Source: Chthoniobacteraceae bacterium
GTDB taxonomy: Bacteria > Verrucomicrobiota > Verrucomicrobiia > Chthoniobacterales > Chthoniobacteraceae
DNA length: 64,000 nt
Assembly: GCA_947476045.1 (NCBI GenBank)
Contig: CANJNZ010000016.1
Location: 1-64,000, forward strand
Direction: 5' to 3'
The position numbers were made by a program, and so were the translations under genes. Position 1 is the first letter of the stretch, and each line of letters begins with the position of its first letter. The notes under the pieces are model-generated. The model was not told the DNA's origin. It saw nothing but the letters and a program-made list of their open reading frames with translations, and did no database searches. Positions 35,033 to 44,335 of this stretch are shown here, piece after piece.

Positions 35033-36067
35033 TTAGCGCGAAATGAGCGCTCCGGCGGCTTGTTGATTCCAGCCGAGCGCGGCGACTAGGGCGCGGGAGG
35101 CGGACTGGCGTTCGAGGGCGTCGGTGGCGAGGACGACTTGCAGCAGTGCTCCTGCGCCGATGGCCTCACCGAGAAATTCTTTCGCGACAAGTTCGCGGGG
35201 GGCGGGCGATGTTAAGTGACGCGCGGCGGCGGCACGAAGCAGTGCGTCCACCCACGTTCCGTTTGCGCCGCTGGCGAAAATATCCACGCCTCCATCGGGC
35301 TTGAGCGCGGTGAAGACGCGATCCAGCGCGGCGGAGGCTTCGCGGCGGGAGATGAAACTTTCGCCGGGATGCGATGTGATTTTTGCGCGACGACCATCGT
35401 GTCCGAGCAACACGGCTGCCGCGCCCTCGGCGAGCAGCGCGCCTTTTCCCGGACGCGCGAGCCGCCAGTCGCGATGCGCTTCGATGAGCACCCAGTCGAG
35501 TTCCTCGGCAGCGACTACGAGGACGTGATCCGCGTCGCCGAGTTCGAGGAGTTGCGTGCCGAAGTGCAGCGCCTGCAAGCCGACCGTGCCGTCACCGACG
35601 AGCGTGTAAGTCGCTCCATCCACGCCGAGCATCGCGGCGAGATGACTGGCGGGGGCATTGTAAACCGTCTCGGGAAAAAGCATCGGGCTGGCGGTGTTCG
35701 CGCCCTGTTTCACGATCTGCTCGTAGAATCGCCGCGTGTATTGCACGCCTCCGCTCGATACGCCGAATACGATGGCGAGCCGCGATTTTTGCGCGGGCGA
35801 AAATTCGGAACCGCTGTCCGCGAGCGCGGCTTTCCCCGTCGCAGCCGCGAGCAAACTGATCGCGCTCGAACGCCGCAGGCGCGGTTCGCGACCGAGGTGC
35901 GCGGTGTATTCCGCAGGCACCGGTGCCGCGCAGAGCTTGCGGCCTGTTTCGGGATTCGTGACTTCGACGACTGCCGCTCGCTCGCCTGCTTCGATACGAC
36001 GCCAGATCGTATCGAGATCGCCACCGAGCGGTGTGACGCAGCCGATGCCAGCGATGCGCACGTTCAT
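35033..36067 (-). CDS. Ketosynthase-like protein lacking the catalytic triad (chain-length-factor-like)
   Basis: A 344-residue thiolase-fold protein from the ATG at 36067. It follows the ketosynthase gene with an ATGA overlap, so the two should form a dimer. At the active-site positions it has VGDGTVG (157-163) where the ketosynthase has NACASGS, GANGT (267-271) in place of the AHGT His motif, and KEFLGE (296-301) in place of KGMMGH. Cys and both His are absent. This is the pattern of a chain-length-factor-like partner that binds but does not condense. The family role is inferred from polyketide and aryl-polyene systems. Confidence 0.82.
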   Translation of the reverse strand: MNVRIAGIGCVTPLGGDLDTIWRRIEAGERAAVVEVTNPETGRKLCAAPVPAEYTAHLGREPRLRRSSAISLLAAATGKAALADSGSEFSPAQKSRLAIVFGVSSGGVQYTRRFYEQIVKQGANTASPMLFPETVYNAPASHLAAMLGVDGATYTLVGDGTVGLQALHFGTQLLELGDADHVLVVAAEELDWVLIEAHRDWRLARPGKGALLAEGAAAVLLGHDGRRAKITSHPGESFISRREASAALDRVFTALKPDGGVDIFASGANGTWVDALLRAAAARHLTSPAPRELVAKEFLGEAIGAGALLQVVLATDALERQSASRALVAALGWNQQAAGALISR

Positions 36068-37275
36068 CCCCTCACCTCCTCGATGACCACGCTCGCATTC
36101 GTGCCGCCAAAACCAAACGAGTTCGACACCACGCAGCCGACTCGCGCTTCGCGTGCGGCGTTGGCGACTATGTTCAATTCCCACGCGGGATCCGGCTCGC
36201 GATAGTTGATATTGGGCGGGAGAAACTGCCCTCGCAGCGCGAGCACGCTGAATACTGCCTCGATGGCACCCGCCGCACCGAGCGAATGTCCCATCATTCC
36301 CTTCGTCGAACTCACCGGCACCCGTGCGCCGAAAATCTTCGCAATGGCCGCGCCTTCGCTTGCGTCGTTGAACGGCGTCGCCGTGCCGTGGGCGTTGATG
36401 TAGTCCACTTCGCCGGGTGAAAGTGCGGCATCTTCGAGCGCACGACGCATCGCCATCTCGGGGCCGATGCCGCTCGGGTGCGGCTGCGTGAGATGGTGAT
36501 TGTCCGTCGAGATACCGTAGCCCGTGACCTCCGCGAGAATCCTCGCCCCGCGTAGCCGCGCACTTTCCAAATCCTCCAGCGCAAGCACCGCCGCCCCTTC
36601 GCCGAGCACGAGTCCGCTGCGCGCTTTGTCAAAAGGACGAACTTTATCCGTCGTCGCCGCTTGCAGCGAATCGAAGCCGACAAAGACCAGTTCGGAAATC
36701 GCATCATAGCCGCCACACAAAACACGCCGGTATTTTCCCGAACGCACGAGGCGAAATGCATGACCGATGGCGTTGGAGCCGGACGCGCACGCATTCGCGA
36801 TAATTTGCACCGGCACGCGAAAGCCTCCTGCTTCCATGGCATCGAGCGCAGGTTTCTGCGGCTGATAATTCGCCAGCCACCCCGCGCGCTCCCTCGGACG
36901 CCGCCGTTCGACCTGCGCACGATAGAACTGCTCGCCAAACGACATCCCCCCGCTCGTCGTCCCGATGATCATGAACTCCGGCGCAAACGCCGCATCCGCC
37001 CGCAACGCCTCGCGCGTCGCCCCGATCATCATCCCGCTCGCGCGATGCAACCCCTTCGTCATTCCGAATTCGTCATCCGTCATTTTCCCCACCTGCCCCG
37101 CCGATTTCGAGCGGCACTTCGTCGTGTCGAAAGCAGTCACCGGCGTCACGCAATCGCGCGCTTCGCGGAGTGCGCTCTCATTTTCCACCACTCCGAATCC
37201 GAGTGGACTAACAATGCCGACCGCCGTCACAGCGACGCGGCGGGCATTGGAATGTGGACTGGAAATTCGAGGCAC
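36064..37275 (-). CDS. Beta-ketoacyl-ACP synthase (FabF/KS-like), catalytically intact
   Basis: A 403-residue condensing enzyme starting at GTG 37275. Catalytic Cys 163 lies in NACASGSNA, His 296 in NAHGTATPF, and K325 and H330 in STKGMMGHS, so the full triad is present. It should extend an acyl-ACP chain with malonyl-ACP. The coupled downstream partner is degenerate, as in KS-CLF pairs. Residues 64-80 (KMTDDEFGMTKGLHRAS) are encoded by DNA resembling the genome's GTCATTCG-type short repeats, although the alignment there also fits FabF length. Divergent from the GtrA/LolA/ACP operon. Confidence 0.92.
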   Translation of the reverse strand: MPRISSPHSNARRVAVTAVGIVSPLGFGVVENESALREARDCVTPVTAFDTTKCRSKSAGQVGKMTDDEFGMTKGLHRASGMMIGATREALRADAAFAPEFMIIGTTSGGMSFGEQFYRAQVERRRPRERAGWLANYQPQKPALDAMEAGGFRVPVQIIANACASGSNAIGHAFRLVRSGKYRRVLCGGYDAISELVFVGFDSLQAATTDKVRPFDKARSGLVLGEGAAVLALEDLESARLRGARILAEVTGYGISTDNHHLTQPHPSGIGPEMAMRRALEDAALSPGEVDYINAHGTATPFNDASEGAAIAKIFGARVPVSSTKGMMGHSLGAAGAIEAVFSVLALRGQFLPPNINYREPDPAWELNIVANAAREARVGCVVSNSFGFGGTNASVVIEEVRG

Positions 37276-37359
37276 TGCCGGACGTTACGCGCAGCGGCGT
37301 GCACAAGGCAACTGCGGGAGATGTTCAGCGCGAAGTTGGCAAGCGATGAGCAAAGCCCT

Positions 37360-37812
37360 ATGTCCGGCGCGATGGAAAATGAAGACAACCGCGAAACCGA
37401 CAAGCAGCGCCAGACAGTGCGCCAGCGTTTGCTGTGGTTTTTTGCAGGCGCAGGCGTGAACTACCTGCTCATCGCGACGCCTTTCAAATACCTGAGCAAA
37501 CACACCGACTGGCCGACGTGGTTGATTTCGGCGTGCAGCGTGGGCGTGAGCACGACTTTTTTCTTTTGCTGGAATTACTTCGTCAATTTCCGCACTGACT
37601 CACGCAAGCGCGACGCCTTCGCCCGCTACCTCACGGCGGTCATCGTGCTCGGCCTCATTTCCACGGGTCTGTTGACAGCTTTCAAACATTTCAATGTTCT
37701 CAAACTGCAATCCTTCCCGCTGGATCTCGATGTCGTGGTGCTCCAGCTCTGCTTCGGCCCGTTGAAATTTCTCGTCTATCACTACTGGGCGTTTCCCGTG
37801 GCCAAAAAATGA
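37360..37812 (+). CDS. GtrA-like membrane protein
   Basis: A 150-residue protein with four hydrophobic segments and a basic N-terminus. The layout and the FFFCWNYFVNFRTDSR loop match the GtrA family, which helps flip lipid-linked sugars or related intermediates. Several in-frame Met codons exist; I chose the ATG at 37360. It opens the biosynthetic island's plus-strand run, so its cargo may be the island's lipid product (inference). The family shows no catalytic residues. Confidence 0.8.
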   Translation: MSGAMENEDNRETDKQRQTVRQRLLWFFAGAGVNYLLIATPFKYLSKHTDWPTWLISACSVGVSTTFFFCWNYFVNFRTDSRKRDAFARYLTAVIVLGLISTGLLTAFKHFNVLKLQSFPLDLDVVVLQLCFGPLKFLVYHYWAFPVAKK

Positions 37813-37838
37813 ACGGGAGTTGTTGCACCTCACGATAA

Positions 37839-38489
37839 ATGATTATGGCTGTCTCCATGTTGCGCACGATCCTTCTCGCCACCGTCCTCGTCTTCACCTC
37901 CGAAGCCGCGCCTCTACCACAGGCGCGCGCCAATGCGCTGCGTGATCAATTTCAAAGCCGCCAGCGCGAGACGAAAACGTGGTCGGCAAGTTTTACACAA
38001 ACCGTCGCGATGCCGGGAATGCGCGAGCCGGTCGTGAGCACTGGCGCGCTGGCGTATCGTGCACCGGAGCAGTTGCGGCTCGATTTTTCAAAGCCTGCGG
38101 ATGAGTTCGTTCTCGCGCTGGGCGATCAGCTTTTTGTGCAAAAAGCCGGGAAGAAACCCGCGCTCAAGTCGCTGAGCGGCGACAATGCTGGAAAACCCTT
38201 TCAATCATTGCTCGGCCTGCTGCGCGGCAAGCCGGTCGAGGAGGAGGCTTTTTATACGCCGGAAGTTTCGCGTGAAGAGGGACGCTACATCGTGGTGCTC
38301 ACGCGAAAGGCCGATGCTTCAGGCCGGATGCCGAAACGCATCACGAACTCGATTGATGTGGAGTCGCTCGAAGTGCGCGAGGTGATTGTCGAACTACCGA
38401 ATGGCGGCACGCTCAGCTATCGCTTCGACGAAATCGCGCGCAACCGCCCGCTCGACGCGACCCGTTTCGCAGCACCCGCGATGCGCTGA
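37839..38489 (+). CDS. LolA-like outer-membrane lipoprotein carrier
   Basis: A 216-residue periplasmic protein with a signal peptide (TILLATVLVFTSEA) and the LolA half-barrel pattern (FQSRQRETKTWSASFTQT, RAPEQLRLDFSKP, LGDQLFVQ). In aryl-polyene clusters a dedicated LolA-type carrier sits among the biosynthetic genes, so here it may deliver the product to the outer membrane. As housekeeping LolA it could serve lipoproteins instead. The next gene is the ACP, 53 bp on. Confidence 0.82.
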   Translation: MIMAVSMLRTILLATVLVFTSEAAPLPQARANALRDQFQSRQRETKTWSASFTQTVAMPGMREPVVSTGALAYRAPEQLRLDFSKPADEFVLALGDQLFVQKAGKKPALKSLSGDNAGKPFQSLLGLLRGKPVEEEAFYTPEVSREEGRYIVVLTRKADASGRMPKRITNSIDVESLEVREVIVELPNGGTLSYRFDEIARNRPLDATRFAAPAMR

Positions 38490-38542
38490 CGCATCCTTGC
38501 GCTTGTCACATTCGCGCTGCCGACTACTGTCCACGACCGATA

Positions 38543-38836
38543 ATGAGTCAACGTTCAGACAACATTGGCGCGGTGCCAACCGACAACGACACGATGCAGG
38601 TCGCAACGCGCCTGCTCGGGCGAATCCGTAGTGAACTGCTGGAACTCGACGGCACGTTCGGAGTGGATTCGGATCTTTTCGCAGCGGGCCTTGATTCGAT
38701 GGCCATCATGCAACTCGTCCTCATGCTCGAAGACGAATTCAACGTAAAGCTGCCCGACTGTTCGATCACGCGCACGACTTTCGCCACCGCGCGCCAGATA
38801 GCCGAGGCCGTCGCCACGGCCCGCGCGCAATCCTGA
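38543..38836 (+). CDS. Acyl carrier protein
   Basis: A 97-residue ACP with the phosphopantetheine site S52 in GLDSMAIMQL and a classic helical acidic body. The N-terminal 15 residues are an extension and the M at residue 18 could be the true start. It is followed at once (TGATG overlap) by the acyltransferase, so the two likely function together. It is a dedicated rather than housekeeping ACP given its biosynthetic neighbours. Confidence 0.93.
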   Translation: MSQRSDNIGAVPTDNDTMQVATRLLGRIRSELLELDGTFGVDSDLFAAGLDSMAIMQLVLMLEDEFNVKLPDCSITRTTFATARQIAEAVATARAQS

Positions 38837-40125
38837 TGTCCGTGACGCAGGCCGGACGCACGGAGTTGAGCGGTGCTGATTGGTTTCTCGTCAGCGTCGA
38901 ACAAATGATGCGCGCCGCAGGACAAGGCGAGCACGCCGGACTCACCGTGCTGCGGCTCGGGCCGGGTTTTGAAATTGAGGCACTGCGCTCCGCTGCCGCA
39001 CGTCTTGCCGAAGCGAGCCCCATCGCCGCAGCACGCCTGCGCAAACCGATCCTCGGCGTCCCGCGCTGGCAGTGGAATGGGAACGCACACGCCATTTTTT
39101 CGGTCAGCGAAGAGCGCGGAACGTGGGAAAAAGTGGGCGGTGAATTACTAAATGCGACGCCTGAATCGCCAGTGACATTTGTTATTCTACCTGAAACCGA
39201 TGGACGCACGACAGTGCTCGTTCGTTGGCGCCACGGCTTACTGGATGGAAAAGGCGTGGAGCTTTTTCTCGCCGAGATCGCGCGACTGGCTGACGAAAAG
39301 GCCGAACCATCGCGTGAAAACTCATGGAGCCCGCCTGCACCGCGCACGCAGGGTTGGCGGGCGTTCGCACGTGAGGCAGAGAAATTCAAAGACCACTTTT
39401 ACGAGCTATCCAAACTCGGCATTCGCTCATTGGGCGGCACAAAGACGAAAGCAGCCAAAGCGCGATTTTTTGTGGAAGAATTTAGCATCGAGGAGACCGC
39501 CCGCATCGCCGCTCGTGCGGAACAGGTGACACATGGGGTTTTTCAAATGGGCTGGTTTCTTTCCGCAACGATGCGGATGCACCTCGCCGTGCTGGAGCAA
39601 CGCGGAGAAACCGCAGAGTCGTTTCAATCCGGCTGCGCAGTGCAGCAGCGCAAACGCGGTGCACGGCATCCGATTTGGCAAAATCAAGTCTCCCAGCTTT
39701 TTTTTAACATGCTCCCGGCGGAACTCGCGGACCACGCAAGCGCGGCGCGGCGACTCAATGAACAATTCGGCGAGCAGACACGCCAGCGGCTCGATGCGGC
39801 GTTTGCGGCGATGACGCGGCTTTTCCGGCGACTGCCGTCACGCTTGTATCTACGCATGTTGCTGCGCAATTCCGGCGGTCATCTCACTTCGTTTTTCTTT
39901 TCGCACACCGGTGAATTTCTGCCGGAGTGCAAGACGTTCTGCGGCGCGCCCGTGGTGGATGGCTGGCACATTCCCTCGGTGAGCCAGCCGCCGGGCACGG
40001 GTGTTTTTTTTAGCCAGCGCGGAGGAAAACTCGCCGCCACGATCTCTTGGCGCGAAGGATCGATCAGCAACGAGGAACTGGAACTGATGCGCTCGAAAAT
40101 GCGCGAGGATTTGCTCGGGATATGA
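38836..40125 (+). CDS. Condensation-fold acyltransferase (CoA/ACP-dependent)
   Basis: A 429-residue protein of the CoA-dependent acyltransferase superfamily. The HxxxDG motif is at 133-138 (HGLLDG), after VRWR, as in condensation domains and wax-ester synthase-like enzymes. Later, residues about 280-380 match the second half (PAELADHASAARRLNEQFG, SHTGEF). It probably moves the ACP-bound chain to an alcohol or lipid head group. It overlaps the ACP and the next FAD gene (ATGA). Exact acceptor unknown. Confidence 0.78.
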   Translation: MSVTQAGRTELSGADWFLVSVEQMMRAAGQGEHAGLTVLRLGPGFEIEALRSAAARLAEASPIAAARLRKPILGVPRWQWNGNAHAIFSVSEERGTWEKVGGELLNATPESPVTFVILPETDGRTTVLVRWRHGLLDGKGVELFLAEIARLADEKAEPSRENSWSPPAPRTQGWRAFAREAEKFKDHFYELSKLGIRSLGGTKTKAAKARFFVEEFSIEETARIAARAEQVTHGVFQMGWFLSATMRMHLAVLEQRGETAESFQSGCAVQQRKRGARHPIWQNQVSQLFFNMLPAELADHASAARRLNEQFGEQTRQRLDAAFAAMTRLFRRLPSRLYLRMLLRNSGGHLTSFFFSHTGEFLPECKTFCGAPVVDGWHIPSVSQPPGTGVFFSQRGGKLAATISWREGSISNEELELMRSKMREDLLGI

Positions 40126-41393
40126 AGTGCGATGTGCTCATTCTTGGCGGCGGCGGCGCAGGTATCGCGGCGGCAGTTTCCGCAGCGCGGGCGGGCGCGC
40201 ACACGGTGCTCGTCGAACGTCACGGCGCTCTCGGCGGGATGGCGACTGCGGCACTCGTTCATTCGGTCTGCGGACTTTACCTGCTGCGCACAGAGCCGGG
40301 CGCACTGCTCGCCAATCGCGGACTGCCGGGGGAATTTGCCACACGACTGGTGCGAGCGGGTGCCTCGGCGGGACCAGTGCGAATGGGCCGGCTCGATGTG
40401 CTACCACATTCGCCGCCGGGATTTGCCGCCGTCGGCGATGCACTCACAGCAGAGTGCAAAGAACTCGATGTGCGACTTCACACGGAACTCATCGCTGCGC
40501 AGGGAAGCGGTCGTGTGAATTCCGTGGAAACCATCTGTCGCGGCGTGCGCATGACTTTGGAGCCGCACACCGTAGTGGATGCGAGCGGTGATGCCGTGGT
40601 CGCAGCGCTCGCGGGCGCGGGCACCGAGCAGGCAGAATCCATACATCTTCAGCGGCCCGCTTTTATTTTCGCTCTACACACGGTGGAGGTCGCAGCGCTA
40701 GGCGACGAAGGGCGCATTCATCTCGCGCACCAAATCGCTGAGGCAGTTCGTGATGGTCGGCTGGACCGCGGAGCACTCGGGGCGCAGTTCCGCACGACAG
40801 GGAGAGGTTCGGAAATTTATGCAACGGTGGATCTGGCAGGGCCGGAAAACTTCGATCCAAATTCGCCTGCTCATTTATCCGCACTCGAACGCACAGGGCG
40901 AAAAATCGCCGTGGAGTTGTTTACTTACCTTCGTGCAAATCACGCGGCGTTTGCCCGCGCAGAGCTGGCAGCTTTTCCAGCGCGTGTCGGAATTCGCGAG
41001 AGTCGGCGCGTTTGTGGTGAAATCACAATCACCGCCGACGATGTGCTGCATGGCACCGAAACACCCGATGTGGTCGCACTCGGAACATGGCCAATGGAGT
41101 TGCGTGAAAAGGCTACGGGGCCGCGCTGGCGTTTCCCGGATGATAACCGCCCGACGCAAATCCCGCTCGGTGCATTGAAAGCGGCGGGAGTGGATAATTT
41201 ATGGACGGCGGGACGCTGCATTTCGTGTGTGCACGAAGCGCAGGCTGCGCTGCGGGTGATTGGAACGTGCTTCGCCACGGGGCAGGCAGCAGCCATAGCG
41301 GCAGCATGGCAGGCAAAACACGGGCGACCACCAACCGCGACGGATGTGCGGGCACAAATCGAAACTTTGAACGGAGGCGAAACATGGCGTTGA
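40122..41393 (+). CDS. FAD-dependent oxidoreductase (PF12831-like)
   Basis: A 423-residue flavoprotein from the ATG at 40122, overlapping the acyltransferase stop by 4 bp. The dinucleotide motif GGGGAG lies at 9-14 and is followed by VLVERHGALGGMATAALVH. The C-terminal part has DNLWTAGRCIS and the G-T-C cofactor loop (VIGTCFATGQAAA). It should oxidise or desaturate an acyl or aromatic intermediate. It ends 10 bp inside the ligase gene. Its substrate is not visible. Confidence 0.85.
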   Translation: MKCDVLILGGGGAGIAAAVSAARAGAHTVLVERHGALGGMATAALVHSVCGLYLLRTEPGALLANRGLPGEFATRLVRAGASAGPVRMGRLDVLPHSPPGFAAVGDALTAECKELDVRLHTELIAAQGSGRVNSVETICRGVRMTLEPHTVVDASGDAVVAALAGAGTEQAESIHLQRPAFIFALHTVEVAALGDEGRIHLAHQIAEAVRDGRLDRGALGAQFRTTGRGSEIYATVDLAGPENFDPNSPAHLSALERTGRKIAVELFTYLRANHAAFARAELAAFPARVGIRESRRVCGEITITADDVLHGTETPDVVALGTWPMELREKATGPRWRFPDDNRPTQIPLGALKAAGVDNLWTAGRCISCVHEAQAALRVIGTCFATGQAAAIAAAWQAKHGRPPTATDVRAQIETLNGGETWR

Positions 41394-42823
41394 ACGTGAC
41401 GGATCTTGTCGCCGCACGCGCCGCCGAAGAACCCGGTCGCGCAGCTTTGCTTCACGATGGGCAGATGTGGACGTATCGCGATTTGCTCACGCGCGCGGAT
41501 GCGATTGCAGAACGTCTGGGTGATATGCTTCGCGGTGAACGCGCAGCTCGTGTGGCTCTGTTTTGTCCGAATGGGCCGGATTACGTAACGCTCGCGCTGG
41601 GAATCCTGCGTGCGGGGGCCTGCCTCGTGCCAGTGGCATCCGAGCTGGCAGTGCCCGAGCGGACTACTCAAATCGCACTTACCGCTCCGCGACTCATGCT
41701 AACTGCCGGAGCGCATCCCTGGCTGCCAGCGGAGGGCGTGAACGAGGAAGTTGCGGGTATTCACTTTTCGTGGTGCGCATTGGCTGAGACTCCGAATTTT
41801 CCCGAAGATCGTTTCGTGGCACTAAATCCCGCGTTCGTTCGTTTCAGTTCAGGCACAACGGGAAGCAGCAAGGGCATCGTGCTCAGCCACGAAACGCTGC
41901 TCGCGCGCGTGCGCTCGGCCAATCGTCGCCTGCAACTGACGCCGCAGGATCGCGTGTTGTGGACACTGCCAATGGCTCATCATTTCGCCGTTTCGATTAT
42001 GCTCTATTTGATCGAAGGCGCGACGACTGTGCTCCATGATTCGCATCTCGCGGAGGAGGTGCTCACGACATCGCGTGCGACAGGCGCGACAGTTTTTTAC
42101 GGCTCGCCTTTTCACCTCGCTCTTTTGGCTGCGGAAAGCTCGGGGCGCGACTGGCCTTCGCTGCGACTGGCAGTCGGCACGGCGGCGGCGGTGTCTGCGA
42201 CAACTGCGGAAGCTTTTCAAAAACGCTACGGCATCTCTCCAGCGCAGGGCTTTGGGATCATCGAGGCCGGGCTTCCGCTATTGAACACCGATGCCGCTGC
42301 CACAAAACCGACAAGCGTCGGACGACCTGATGACATCGCAGTGCGGCTGCGCGATGAGCGAGGTGCGGATGTGCCGCAGGGTGAAATCGGCGAGTTGTGG
42401 CTACGCGGGCCGGGGATCTTCGATGCGTATCTTGCTCCGTGGTGCGAGCGAGCGCAGGCAACGGATGATGGGTGGTTTGCGACAGGCGATCTGGCGTGTC
42501 AGGATGCAGACGGCCATGTGTTTCTGCGAGGGCGACGGAAGTCGGTGATCAATTTTGGCGGTATGAAATTTTTCCCAGAGGAAGTGGAAGCAGTGCTCAA
42601 TACTCACCCAGCAGTGCAAGAGAGCCGCGTGACCGGCGAGGCGCACGAACGCTGGGGAATGGTGTCCGTGGCAGATATTGTTCCTCGCGATGCAACTCAG
42701 CCGCCGACTGGCGTGGCACTCGGCAAGCACTGCCGCGAACAGCTCGCGAGCTACAAGGTGCCGATGAAATTTCATGTGGTTGCCGAGCTGCCACGAACAG
42801 CGAGTGGAAAACTGAAGCGATGA
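41384..42823 (+). CDS. AMP-dependent acyl-CoA/acyl-ACP ligase (ANL superfamily)
   Basis: A 479-residue adenylate-forming ligase starting at ATG 41384, 7 nt after a good ribosome site (GGAGG). The ATP P-loop SSGTTGSSKG is at 155-164, the core ends with the LGRPDDIAVRL and FATGDLA motifs, and the C-terminal lysine sits in TASGKLKR at the very end. It should activate a carboxylate starter and load it on the ACP. The next gene overlaps (ATGA). Starter identity is unknown; aryl-polyene clusters use an aromatic acid ligase here. Confidence 0.9.
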   Translation: MALNVTDLVAARAAEEPGRAALLHDGQMWTYRDLLTRADAIAERLGDMLRGERAARVALFCPNGPDYVTLALGILRAGACLVPVASELAVPERTTQIALTAPRLMLTAGAHPWLPAEGVNEEVAGIHFSWCALAETPNFPEDRFVALNPAFVRFSSGTTGSSKGIVLSHETLLARVRSANRRLQLTPQDRVLWTLPMAHHFAVSIMLYLIEGATTVLHDSHLAEEVLTTSRATGATVFYGSPFHLALLAAESSGRDWPSLRLAVGTAAAVSATTAEAFQKRYGISPAQGFGIIEAGLPLLNTDAAATKPTSVGRPDDIAVRLRDERGADVPQGEIGELWLRGPGIFDAYLAPWCERAQATDDGWFATGDLACQDADGHVFLRGRRKSVINFGGMKFFPEEVEAVLNTHPAVQESRVTGEAHERWGMVSVADIVPRDATQPPTGVALGKHCREQLASYKVPMKFHVVAELPRTASGKLKR

Positions 42824-43476
42824 GCACCAGCGACAAGGAAATCGTAAAACATATTTCATCGCTCTTCGCACGACGCTGGATGCGTTTTTATTCGCGGGGA
42901 AAATTACGGCACGATCCCGCATTTCCAGCCGCTTTTGAAAGGATCGGTTCTTCCTCACTCCCACTGCTGGACATCGGTTGCGGGGTGGGATTGCTCGCTT
43001 TTTACCTGCGTGAACGCGGCTTTGCGCCCCACATCGTGGGTCTGGATGTGGACGGAGAAAAAATCCGCGAAGGTCAGGCTGTTGCGGGAGAACACTATGC
43101 AGGTGTTTTTCTCCAAACTGGCGATGTTTCGGCGCTGCCGGAGTTTTCCGGGAATGTGGCGATGCTCGATGTGCTGCACTATTTACCAGCAGAGGTGCAG
43201 CAGCGCGCTCTTGAGGATATGGCGAAGAGGGTCGCGACGGGCGGTTGGTGTTTTATACGCACGACGCCGAACGATGGGAGCTGGAGATATCGGTCCACGC
43301 AGTTTGAAGAGTGGTTTGCGCGAATGATCTCTTGGAGCGCACGCCCAGTGGTCGTGTATCCCACGCTCGCGCAAATTGAGGCGTGCTTCCCAGCAGCGGA
43401 GTTCGAGGCGGAGGTGCGCCCGCTGTGGGGCAACACGCCGTTCAACAGTTGGCTGCTGGCTTTTCGGCGGCGCTAG
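42820..43476 (+). CDS. SAM-dependent methyltransferase
   Basis: A 218-residue class I methyltransferase. The glycine motif is at 51-57 (DIGCGVG), then LDVDGEKI (motif II acidic residue) and VAMLDVLHYLP. It overlaps the ligase (ATGA) and ends convergently 35 bp inside the patatin-like gene. In a pigment pathway it would O- or C-methylate the aromatic end. That role is inferred from position. Confidence 0.88.
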   Translation: MSTSDKEIVKHISSLFARRWMRFYSRGKLRHDPAFPAAFERIGSSSLPLLDIGCGVGLLAFYLRERGFAPHIVGLDVDGEKIREGQAVAGEHYAGVFLQTGDVSALPEFSGNVAMLDVLHYLPAEVQQRALEDMAKRVATGGWCFIRTTPNDGSWRYRSTQFEEWFARMISWSARPVVVYPTLAQIEACFPAAEFEAEVRPLWGNTPFNSWLLAFRRR

Positions 43477-44335
43477 AAAGCGTCGCGGCAACAGTGCGTG
43501 CGGATGCTGCGCCGAGCGCAATGAGATCACGGGCGTAATCGGGCCAGGGCTTCGGCGGTGGCAGCGTGATGGGGATGCCGATACGAGGACGCTGAGAAAT
43601 TGTTTCTGCTGTGACGACGACCTTTCCGGAGCGACGGGCAAGTTCGAGTTTCCACCGCAGCAATTCATCAGCGGTGAGCTGGTGTCCGGCGAGCATAGCG
43701 GCGGCGAAATTGAAGCGGTGAGTGCGCTCGCGTGAGCGGAGCTGCGAATCGTAGATGATGCTATGGGCCACGATGTGGGTGACGGCGGAATCGTCTATCC
43801 ACTGCTCGACAGGCACGGAGCTGCCAAGGCCGCCGTCCCACAGAAGTTCATCCCCGATTTTTCGCGGAGCGATAATGCCGGGGAGTGCGCAACTCGCGAG
43901 CATGGTTTCAATCAGCGGGCCACGGTCGCGGAGTTCGACGCGATTGGTGCGGAGATTGGTGACGGCGATATGAAGACGGGCGGTGGTGCAGTCCTCGATG
44001 CGGCGGTCACCGACGAGGTCACGCAGCAACTGCTCCAGATGCACGCCTTTGATCAAAGCGGGAAAACCCGGCAGACCGAGCAGCACAAACGGCCCGCGAA
44101 ACGGTGTGCGCCATTCGCGGAATTTACCGCGTAGTTTCGGGTGCGTGAAGGCGGCCTCCATTTCGTCGAGACTGAGCCCGGCGGCATAAAGTCCGGCAAC
44201 AATAGCACCTGCGGATGAGCCTGCGACATACGCTGGGCGATGGTTTGCGGCGATGAGACCGCGCAGAAAGCCAAGATGGGTAGCGAAGCCAAGGAACGAG
44301 GAGCCGAGTGCAATGGCGAGACGGGAATCAGTCAT
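43442..44335 (-). CDS. Patatin-like phospholipase with a degenerate oxyanion hole
   Basis: A 297-residue protein from the ATG at 44335. The nucleophile elbow is AGSSAG (S41), and the catalytic Asp is D167 in WDGG, both intact. The usual glycine-rich GGGxRG motif before the elbow is GSSFLG, an unusual replacement. It is last in a minus-strand run with the flippase-like protein (8-bp overlap) and the halogenase-like gene. Its tail overlaps the convergent methyltransferase by 35 bp. It may release the product from a lipid or carrier. Confidence 0.85.
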   Translation of the reverse strand: MTDSRLAIALGSSFLGFATHLGFLRGLIAANHRPAYVAGSSAGAIVAGLYAAGLSLDEMEAAFTHPKLRGKFREWRTPFRGPFVLLGLPGFPALIKGVHLEQLLRDLVGDRRIEDCTTARLHIAVTNLRTNRVELRDRGPLIETMLASCALPGIIAPRKIGDELLWDGGLGSSVPVEQWIDDSAVTHIVAHSIIYDSQLRSRERTHRFNFAAAMLAGHQLTADELLRWKLELARRSGKVVVTAETISQRPRIGIPITLPPPKPWPDYARDLIALGAASARTVAATLSSAAEKPAANC

